Shown in pieces: positions 1 to 5,369 of a stretch of DNA of 6,292 bases; within the stretch, counting starts at the first letter, position 1, and the number at the start of each line of letters is the position of its first letter. The stretch is from NCBI GenBank assembly GCA_003170375.1, contig PMZN01000148.1, positions 25,249 to 31,540 of the forward strand, given 5' to 3'. The position numbers and the translations under genes were made by a program. The stretch comes from Acidimicrobiaceae bacterium (GTDB taxonomy: Bacteria; Actinomycetota; Acidimicrobiia; Acidimicrobiales; Bog-793). The notes below the pieces were generated by a model, which did no database searches, was not told where the DNA came from, and saw only the letters and a program-made list of their open reading frames with translations.

Positions 1-1710
1 CACCGGCCGCGCTTCAACATCCGCCTCGTTGACGACAAGAGCTACCCGTACCTCGCGGTCACCGTCGGCGACGAGTGGCCCAAGGCCACGGTCATGCGAG
101 GCGCGAAGCGGAAGGACACCCGCTATTTCGGCCCCTACGCGCACGCGTACGCGATCCGGGAGACGCTCGACCTGCTGCTCCGGTCGTTCCCGATCCGGAC
201 TTGCTCGGATGCCAAGCTCAGGCGCCACCAGCTCCTCGGGCGACCCTGCTTGCTGTACCACATCGAGCGGTGCTCGGGCCCTTGCGTCGCCGCGATCGGG
301 CCCGAGGAGTACGGCAGGCTCGTGGAGGAGCTGATGGAGTTTCTCGACGGCGACACCAAGCCGGTCGTCGACCGCCTCGAAGCCGAGATGCGCCGGGCGG
401 CAGGGGAGCTCGAGTTCGAGCGGGCGGCGCGCCTGCGTGACCGTTTGGCCACGGTCCGCCTCGCGATCGAGCGCCAACAGATGGTGACCGATACCCCTGA
501 GGACCTCGACGCCCTCGCGATCGCCGAGGACGAGCTTGTCGCGGCGGTGCAGGTCTTCCACGTCCGGCGCGGGCGGGTCGTCGGCCGGCATGGCTTCGTA
601 GTCGAGAAGGTGGAGCCCCTCACGACACCGCAACTCATAGGCAGGGTGCTCGAGCAGCACTACGCCGAGACGCCGATCGGGATCCCCCGAGACCTGCTCG
701 TCCCCGAGCTGCCCGAGGACGTGGCCACCTACGAGGCGTGGCTCTCCGGCCTGCGCGACGGCAAAGTCACCGTCAAGGTCCCCATGCGGGGCCGCAAACG
801 CGAGCTTTTAGCAACGGCCCGCCAGAACGCAGAGGAGCAGCTGAAGCGTCACCGGCTGCGGCGTGCAAGCGACCTCACGAGCCGCGCAGCTGCGATCGAG
901 GAGTTGCAGCATGCTCTCGATTTGAAAGAAGCGCCGCTTCGCATCGAGTGTTACGACATGAGCCACATGCAGGGCACCGACTACGTGGGCTCGATGGTCG
1001 TGCTCGAGGACGGGCTGCCGAAGCGGAGCGACTACCGGCGTTTCAAGGTGACGGCCGTCCAAGGAAACGACGACTACGGCGCCATGCACGAAGTGCTCAC
1101 TCGGCGTCTTCGGCGGCTCAGTGACACCCCCTTGATCGGCAATGACGGGACCGACGGCGCTGCCGGGACCGATGGCGGCGTCGATGGCGACCGGGTCGTC
1201 GATGGTGCCGAGGCCGTCGCCGGCGAGCGTCGGCGGCGCGGGCCTCGCTTTGCCTACCCGCCACAGCTTCTGTTGCTCGACGGAGGAAAGGGGCAACTCG
1301 GAGTCGGCGTGCGCGTCCTCGAGGAGCTGGGCCTGACGGACAAGATCGCGGTGGCCTCCCTTGCCAAACAGTTGGAGGAGGTCTTCGTGCCGGGCCGGCC
1401 GGGCCCGGTCCAGATCCCTCGTGACAGCGAGGCGATCTACCTGCTGCAACAGGCCAGGGATGAAGCGCACCGGTTCGCCATCGGCTTCCACCGCGAGCTG
1501 CGCGGCCGACGGATGACCCGCGGCGCGCTCGATGGCATCGCCGGCCTCGGCCCGGCCCGACGCCGCCGGCTCGTTTCCGAGCTCGGCGGAGTCAGAGCCG
1601 TTCAGGCGGCATCCCTGGACGACCTCCTCGGGCTCACCTGGCTGCCGCAAGCCGTTGCTCGTGCCGTTTACGAGCACCTGCACGCCCGACGAGGATCAAA
1701 GACCGAATGA
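1..1710 (+). CDS. uvrC: UvrABC system protein C (excinuclease subunit), 5'-truncated by the window edge
   Basis: UvrC joins the UvrB-DNA complex at a lesion and makes both incisions in nucleotide excision repair. The reading frame is open from base 1, so the GIY-YIG start of the protein lies outside; 569 residues are visible. The first codons encode HRPRFNIRL, the end of the N-terminal nuclease domain, including the Asn (residue 6) that is probably the conserved metal-site Asn of that domain. Cys68, Cys83, Cys91 and Cys95 fit the four-cysteine iron-sulfur cluster known in UvrC. A UVR motif (UvrB-binding helical hairpin) spans about 119-160. The RNase H-like domain follows, with Asp319 (CYDMSH), Asp427 (LLDGGKGQ) and His490 (RDEAHRFA) as the probable D-D-H site. 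Tandem HhH motifs for DNA binding occupy about 510-560. Between the two Asp residues is an unusual Asp/Gly-rich linker (about 375-415). The TGA stop overlaps the next start codon. Identification is near certain. Confidence 0.97.
   Translation, partial: HRPRFNIRLVDDKSYPYLAVTVGDEWPKATVMRGAKRKDTRYFGPYAHAYAIRETLDLLLRSFPIRTCSDAKLRRHQLLGRPCLLYHIERCSGPCVAAIGPEEYGRLVEELMEFLDGDTKPVVDRLEAEMRRAAGELEFERAARLRDRLATVRLAIERQQMVTDTPEDLDALAIAEDELVAAVQVFHVRRGRVVGRHGFVVEKVEPLTTPQLIGRVLEQHYAETPIGIPRDLLVPELPEDVATYEAWLSGLRDGKVTVKVPMRGRKRELLATARQNAEEQLKRHRLRRASDLTSRAAAIEELQHALDLKEAPLRIECYDMSHMQGTDYVGSMVVLEDGLPKRSDYRRFKVTAVQGNDDYGAMHEVLTRRLRRLSDTPLIGNDGTDGAAGTDGGVDGDRVVDGAEAVAGERRRRGPRFAYPPQLLLLDGGKGQLGVGVRVLEELGLTDKIAVASLAKQLEEVFVPGRPGPVQIPRDSEAIYLLQQARDEAHRFAIGFHRELRGRRMTRGALDGIAGLGPARRRRLVSELGGVRAVQAASLDDLLGLTWLPQAVARAVYEHLHARRGSKTE
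1147..1218 (+). repeat. Degenerate 18-bp tandem repeat inside uvrC (four units)
   Basis: Four consecutive 18-bp units can be laid out at 1147, 1165, 1183 and 1201. Units 1 and 2 share 14 of 18 bases and both begin GGGACCGA. Units 3 and 4 share 13 of 18 and both begin GATGG and end in CGTC. The match between units 2 and 3 is mainly their GTC end and a shifted GATGGCG. The period is in frame and gives the hexapeptides GTDGAA, GTDGGV, DGDRVV and DGAEAV, followed by an Arg-rich stretch. This looks like an expanded flexible linker that arose by local duplication. It lies between the two catalytic Asp residues of the RNase H-like domain, where UvrC proteins vary in length. Confidence 0.6.
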
Positions 1711-2459
1711 GCGCGACCGAAGATCCCTGGGAGCACCACGCCACCTGGTGGCGCGAGACGTTCACGAACGGGGCGGACCTCGAATACGAGCTCCAGATCC
1801 TTCCGCTCGCGGAGTCGCACCTCGAGGGCGCTGCTCGCGTGCTCGATCTCGGGAGCGGTGAAGGCCATCTCGCTCGGCGTCTTGTGCGAGCAAGCCTCGA
1901 ACGCGAGATCGTCGTCGGGCTCGAACCGTCGGCCGCCCAGCTCGAGAGCGCCATCGGCCAAGCCGGCGGGCCTATCTACGTGAGGGGAGTGGGCGAACGC
2001 CTCCCGTTCCGGGACGGCTCGTTCGACGGGGTCGTCTGCTGCCTTGTGATCGAGCATTCGTCCGACCCGGACGCCCTGCTGGCTGAGGCGGTCCGGGTGC
2101 TCGCCGTCGGCGGCCGCTTCGTCCTGTTGGTCAATCACCCGATGTTCCAGGGAACCGGGAGTGGCTTCGTGGACGACCAGATCATGGGCGAGCACTACTG
2201 GCGCGTCGGTCCGTACCTGCGCGAGGAGATCGTCTCAGAGGAGGTCGATCCGGGCGTGTGGCTGCCGTTTGCCCACCGACCGCTGTCGCGTTACGTCAAT
2301 CCCGTCACCGCCCTCGGCTGTGTGCTCACGCGCCTCGAGGAACCCGTGCCGCCGCTAGCGTTTCTCGAGGGCTCGATCGATCTCGAGCTCGAGTCCGCGA
2401 TCCCGCGGTTGTTGCTGCTTCGCTTTGAGCGGCCACGCGCCGCGCAGATGGGAAGATAG
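1707..2459 (+). CDS. Class I SAM-dependent methyltransferase, substrate unknown
   Basis: The 250-residue product has the Rossmann-type methyltransferase motifs in order. The glycine-rich SAM loop VLDLGSGEGH is at 45-54. An acidic residue ends strand 2 (Glu73 in GLEPS), where the SAM ribose is usually bound. ERLPFRDGSFDGVVCC covers about 97-112, with IEH after strand 4, and VLAVGGRFVLLV is at 131-142. This resembles the Methyltransf_11 group of small-molecule methyltransferases. The C-terminal third (NHPMFQGTGSGF, EHYWRVGPYL, HRPLSRYVN, IPRLLLLRF) is a probable substrate-binding region, but I cannot assign the substrate. No signal peptide or membrane segment is visible, so it is probably cytosolic. 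The ATG overlaps the uvrC stop by 4 bp (ATGA), indicating translational coupling; a GAGGA at 1691-1695 may serve as ribosome-binding site. rapZ begins 5 bp after its stop. The fold is confident and the function open. Confidence 0.88.
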   Translation: MSATEDPWEHHATWWRETFTNGADLEYELQILPLAESHLEGAARVLDLGSGEGHLARRLVRASLEREIVVGLEPSAAQLESAIGQAGGPIYVRGVGERLPFRDGSFDGVVCCLVIEHSSDPDALLAEAVRVLAVGGRFVLLVNHPMFQGTGSGFVDDQIMGEHYWRVGPYLREEIVSEEVDPGVWLPFAHRPLSRYVNPVTALGCVLTRLEEPVPPLAFLEGSIDLELESAIPRLLLLRFERPRAAQMGR

Positions 2460-2464
2460 AGCCG

Positions 2465-3319
2465 ATGGCCGAGTATCTGATCCTCGTCGGCATGTCGGGA
2501 GCCGGGCGCTCCACCGCAGCAGCGACGTTCGAGGACCGGGGCTGGTTCGTCATCGACAACCTGCCTCCCGCACTCATCGGCAAGATCGCCGAGCTCACGA
2601 GCCAGGCAGGCGCGGAGTACGAAAGGGTATGCCTGGTGTCGGGGCGCGGAGGCTACGAGGGCATAGCCGAGCTCGCACCGGAGATCAGAAGGCTGCGCTC
2701 GACGGGGGCGCGCGTGCGCGTGGTCTTTCTCGACGCCCCCGATGAAGTCCTGGTGCGGCGGTACGAGGGCACGCGCCGGCGGCACCCGGTGGAGGCCACG
2801 AGCGTGCTTTCGGCCATCCAGCAAGAACGCGAGATGCTCGACGCGCTGCACGACGAGGCCGATGTCGTGGTCGAGACCGGGAACTTGAACGTGCACGAGC
2901 TGCGCGACCGCCTGATCGAGCTCGTCGACGGCGTCGGCGCCATGGCGGGCATGCAGACCGCGGTCGTGTCGTTCGGTTTCAAGCACGGGATCCCGCTCGA
3001 TGTCGATCTGGTCTTCGACTGCCGGTTCCTGCCCAATCCTCACTGGGTGCCCGGGCTCCGCACTCTGAGCGGACTGGACGAGCAAGTTCGCGCCTACGTG
3101 CTCGAAAATGAAGAGACCACCGCGCTGCTCAGCCGCCTGGACGATCTGTTCGCGCTCCTGCTTCCCGCGTACGTCCGCGAGGGCAAGTCCTACCTTTCGA
3201 TTGCCATCGGCTGCACCGGTGGTCGTCATCGCTCGGTCGTGCTGGCCGATGAGATCGCCGAGCGGATCCGCCGGCGTGGCTATGCGCCGGTCGTTCATCA
3301 CCGGGACATCGACCGGTGA
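2465..3319 (+). CDS. rapZ: RNase adapter protein RapZ / YvcJ-family nucleotide-binding protein
   Basis: The 284-residue length is normal for this family. The N-terminal P-loop reads GMSGAGRST (residues 9-17), with Arg15 where the canonical Walker A Lys would be; I recall the same spelling in other actinobacterial members. DNLPPAL (31-37) follows, then a strand with FLDAPDEVLVRRY (88-100), a position typical of a Walker B-like segment. The C-terminal domain carries the family hallmarks SFGFKHGIPLDVDLVFDCRFLPNPHW (169-194) and AIGCTGGRHRSV (247-258). In E. coli RapZ this domain binds glucosamine-6-phosphate and sRNAs and directs RNase E to GlmZ. In Gram-positives the YvcJ homologue binds and hydrolyses nucleotides, and its role is less clear; the E. 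coli circuit should not be assumed here. The ATG is preceded by GGGAAG at 2450-2455. The TGA stop overlaps the yvcK GTG, so the two are likely co-translated. Confidence 0.96.
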   Translation: MAEYLILVGMSGAGRSTAAATFEDRGWFVIDNLPPALIGKIAELTSQAGAEYERVCLVSGRGGYEGIAELAPEIRRLRSTGARVRVVFLDAPDEVLVRRYEGTRRRHPVEATSVLSAIQQEREMLDALHDEADVVVETGNLNVHELRDRLIELVDGVGAMAGMQTAVVSFGFKHGIPLDVDLVFDCRFLPNPHWVPGLRTLSGLDEQVRAYVLENEETTALLSRLDDLFALLLPAYVREGKSYLSIAIGCTGGRHRSVVLADEIAERIRRRGYAPVVHHRDIDR

Positions 3320-4227
3320 GCCAACGGGCCGCCGGAGGCGCCCCGAAGGTAGTTGCGATCGGCGGCGGCCACGGGCTCGCCCAGACACTCAAAGCGGCTC
3401 GACGGTATGCCTCCGAGATCACGGCCGTGGTCTCGGTCGCCGACGACGGCGGTTCTAGTGGTCGGCTCCGTGAGCTGCTCGGCATACCCGCTCCCGGCGA
3501 CCTCCGGCGCTGCATCGGCGCGTTGCTGCCGGAACCATCTCCGCTCGGCGACGCCCTCGAGCACCGCTTTGCTTCTGGTGAGCTCGCAGGTCATGCGTTC
3601 GGCAACCTGCTGATAGCCGCGCTCGCGTCCACGACTGGAGACTTCGTTTCCGGTGTGGAGGAGGCCGCCCGCGTTCTGGGGGCCGTAGGCCGCGTACTTC
3701 CGGCCACGGAGGGTCCAGTCGTGCTGAAGGCGCAGACGGCTTCCGGAGAGCTCATCGGACAGGTCCGTGTGAGCAAGGGCGAGGAAATTGCGACGGTGTC
3801 GCTCGTCCCGCCCGGCGCAGTTCCACCGCCTGCTGTTCTGCGGGCGATCGCCGAGGCAGATCAGATCGTGCTCGGCCCGGGGTCACTGTTCACGAGTGTT
3901 CTCGCTGCCTGTGTGGTGCCGGGGATCCGCGAAGGCCTTCGAGCTGCGCGAGCAAAGTGCGTCTATGTCGCGAACCTGCGCGAGCAGCTGCCCGAGACAG
4001 CCGGATTCGACGTCGCTCGGCTCCTCGAGTCGTTGCGCGCGCATGGTGTCGACGTCGATGTCGTGTTGGCGGACAGGGCAGCTCTCCCGCTCGGTGAGTT
4101 CCCTGATGACATCGCGCTCGCGATCGCGGATGTGGCCGGGGCGGGATTTCGTGAGCATGATCCGAAGTTGCTCGGTGCTGAGCTCGCCTTGCTCGTGAAG
4201 GACGACGTTTTGCGGTCTCCTCGCTAG
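3316..4227 (+). CDS. yvcK: YvcK/CuvA family (GAK) protein, gluconeogenesis and cell-envelope factor
   Basis: The 303-residue protein belongs to the CofD-like YvcK family. Bacillus YvcK binds UDP-sugars and is needed for growth on gluconeogenic carbon and for normal cell-wall synthesis; the mycobacterial homologue CuvA has a related role. Motifs in order are the nucleotide loop AIGGGHGL (14-21, with His19 where Firmicutes have Thr), VADDGGSSGRLRELLGIPAPGDLRRC (41-66), AGHAFGNLLIAAL (91-103), GRVLPAT (125-131) and VLGPGSLFTSVL (185-196). The usual QPGETDGF-like segment is written EQLPETAGF here (223-231). The GTG start at 3316 overlaps the rapZ stop (GTGA) and gives a typical N-terminus just ahead of the first strand. 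No strong Shine-Dalgarno sequence is visible, which fits translational coupling. In most actinobacteria whiA would follow; here there is only a short spacer before gap. Confidence 0.95.
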   Translation: MSQRAAGGAPKVVAIGGGHGLAQTLKAARRYASEITAVVSVADDGGSSGRLRELLGIPAPGDLRRCIGALLPEPSPLGDALEHRFASGELAGHAFGNLLIAALASTTGDFVSGVEEAARVLGAVGRVLPATEGPVVLKAQTASGELIGQVRVSKGEEIATVSLVPPGAVPPPAVLRAIAEADQIVLGPGSLFTSVLAACVVPGIREGLRAARAKCVYVANLREQLPETAGFDVARLLESLRAHGVDVDVVLADRAALPLGEFPDDIALAIADVAGAGFREHDPKLLGAELALLVKDDVLRSPR

Positions 4228-4248
4228 GTGCGAAAGAATGTCCTTGTT

Positions 4249-4284
4249 CCCACAGGCCGCGAAAGGTCCCCACAGGCCGTGAAA
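4249..4284 (+). repeat. Two-copy direct repeat, 20-bp period, upstream of gap
   Basis: CCCACAGGCCGCGAAA at 4249-4264 recurs as CCCACAGGCCGTGAAA at 4269-4284, 15 of 16 bases identical, separated by 4 bp. The 20-bp period is close to two helical turns, so both copies would face the same side of the DNA. This is the pattern expected of tandem operator half-sites. A chance or replication-slippage duplication cannot be excluded. Confidence 0.7.
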
Positions 4285-4301
4285 CCGCTTCGAAAGAGCG
4301 G
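4285..4301 (+). promoter_or_regulatory. Small hairpin just upstream of the gap ribosome-binding site
   Basis: CCGCTT (4285-4290) can pair with GAGCGG (4296-4301) around the loop CGAAA, giving five Watson-Crick pairs plus one T-G pair. It abuts the second direct-repeat copy and ends 8 bases before the Shine-Dalgarno core. It could influence leader stability or translation of gap, but a stem this short arises easily by chance in GC-rich DNA. Confidence 0.3.
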
Positions 4302-4308
4302 CTGCGAG

Positions 4309-4315
4309 AAAGGTG
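4309..4315 (+). promoter_or_regulatory. Ribosome-binding site that fixes the gap start at TTG 4322
   Basis: AAAGGTG, continuing into ATC, matches the 3' half of the ideal AGGAGGTGATC. The GG at 4312-4313 lies 8 bases before TTG 4322, an optimal distance. The alternative in-frame GTG at 4313 lies inside this element and would have no properly spaced site of its own. Confidence 0.8.
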
Positions 4316-4321
4316 ATCGAC

Positions 4322-5359
4322 TTGAGCGTTCGTATCGGCATCAACGGCTTTGGACGGATCGGGAGGAATCTCCTGCGATCCGTTATCGCCCTCGAGACAA
4401 AGTCCGGGGAGTCCTCAGGCATCGAGATCGTCGCTGTCAACGACCTCGTCTCGCGCGAGGTGAACGCGCACCTTCTTCGTTACGACTCCACTTTCGGCCG
4501 GCTCGACGTCGACGTCACCCACACCGACAAGGGCTTCAAGGTCGGCGATCGTGAGATAACGGTCTTCGAGGAGAGGGACCCGAAGGCGATTGGATGGGCC
4601 AGCCTGGACATCGACGTCGTCATCGAGTCCACCGGGCGTTTCACGAACCGTGAGGGCGCGAGTGGCCATCTCGAGGGTGGTGCGAAGCGCGTGATCATCT
4701 CGGCGCCGGGCAAAGAGGTCGACGCGACGTTCGTCGTAGGGGTAAATGACGACACCTTCGACCCCGCCAAGCACTTCGTCGTCTCCGCTGCTTCCTGCAC
4801 GACGAACTGCCTCGTGCCGATGGTCAAAGTGCTCGAGGACTCCTTCGGTCTTCGCCAGGGGCTCATGACGACCATCCACGCCTACACCAATGACCAGTCG
4901 GTGCTCGACCTCGGGCGCTCCAACCTTCGCCGGGCGCGGGCCGCAGCCGTGAACATCATCCCCTCGACGACTGGAGCCGCCCGAGCGACGAGCCTTGTCG
5001 TAGAGGCCATGAAGGGTCGGCTCGACGGTCAAGCCCTACGAGTGCCGGTAGTCGACGGCTCGATCACGGACCTGACGGTCGTGCTGGGTGCCAAGGTGGG
5101 CGCGGACGAGATCAACGAAGCCTTCCGGGTTGCTTCGGAGACCGAGCGTCTTCGCGGGATCCTCGTGTACAACACGGACGAGATCGTCTCGAGCGACATC
5201 GTCGGCAGCCCCGCCTCGTGCACCTTCGACTCGACGCTCACGATGGCCATAGCCATAGACGAGTCGACCACGCTCGCGAAGGTACTGGGCTGGTACGACA
5301 ACGAGTGGGGCTACTCGAACCGCCTGATCGACCTCGCTCGAATGATCGGCGCAGCATGA
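4322..5359 (+). CDS. gap: Glyceraldehyde-3-phosphate dehydrogenase (phosphorylating), TTG start
   Basis: The enzyme oxidises glyceraldehyde-3-phosphate to 1,3-bisphosphoglycerate with NAD(P)+ in the cytosol. From TTG 4322 the protein has 345 residues and opens with the classic MSVRIGINGFGRIGRN, which with the Shine-Dalgarno position argues against the in-frame GTG three codons upstream. The Rossmann NAD site covers the first 150 residues or so; Asp41 in AVNDL matches the Asp that favours NAD+ over NADP+. The catalytic motif SAASCTTNC gives Cys159, and His186 (TTIHAYTNDQ) is the base. C-terminal YDNEWGYSNRLIDL is intact. Odd feature: the nearly invariant LPHKDLRR-type loop reads LGRSNLRR (197-204). 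A short insertion (about 26-34, ETKSGESSG) precedes strand 2. pgk starts 10 bp downstream. Family is certain; cofactor preference is inferred as NAD+ but made uncertain by the altered loop. Confidence 0.97.
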   Translation: MSVRIGINGFGRIGRNLLRSVIALETKSGESSGIEIVAVNDLVSREVNAHLLRYDSTFGRLDVDVTHTDKGFKVGDREITVFEERDPKAIGWASLDIDVVIESTGRFTNREGASGHLEGGAKRVIISAPGKEVDATFVVGVNDDTFDPAKHFVVSAASCTTNCLVPMVKVLEDSFGLRQGLMTTIHAYTNDQSVLDLGRSNLRRARAAAVNIIPSTTGAARATSLVVEAMKGRLDGQALRVPVVDGSITDLTVVLGAKVGADEINEAFRVASETERLRGILVYNTDEIVSSDIVGSPASCTFDSTLTMAIAIDESTTLAKVLGWYDNEWGYSNRLIDLARMIGAA

Positions 5360-5369
5360 TCGGGCTGTT

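Larger units (their letters stand above)
4228..4321 (+). other. 94-bp spacer between yvcK and gap, lacking whiA
   Basis: This is the only substantial non-coding stretch in the window. It contains a 20-bp-period direct repeat (4249-4284), a small hairpin (4285-4301) and the gap ribosome-binding site. I found no convincing -35/-10 pair; TTGTTC at 4244-4249 has no suitable partner. No T-tract follows the hairpin, so an intrinsic terminator is not supported. It is the likeliest place for an independent gap-pgk promoter, by elimination. Confidence 0.6.

Noticed and set aside
808..1683. 291-codon open frame on the minus strand opposite uvrC
   Set aside because: It is a GC-driven shadow of uvrC with no family features of its own.
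2333..2393. Cluster of CTCGAG and TCGATCGA palindromes, including a 12-bp perfect palindrome at 2382-2393
   Set aside because: It encodes ordinary Leu-Glu and Ser-Ile-Asp codons within the methyltransferase. CTCGAG is frequent throughout this window because Leu CTC and Glu GAG are the preferred codons.
2291..3388. 365-codon open frame on the minus strand opposite rapZ
   Set aside because: Long antisense frames are expected opposite GC-rich genes. Its translation shows no recognisable motif, and the plus strand encodes an unmistakable RapZ.
4313..4321. GTG at 4313 as the gap start
   Set aside because: It lies inside the Shine-Dalgarno element and has no correctly spaced site of its own, and it adds residues not typical of GAPDH N-termini.
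4285..4321. Intrinsic terminator after yvcK
   Set aside because: The stem is only about six pairs, no T-run follows, and the ribosome-binding site of gap comes directly after it.
4228..4321. Remnant of a decayed whiA gene
   Set aside because: No frame of the spacer shows recognisable WhiA sequence, and the length is too short to judge decay.
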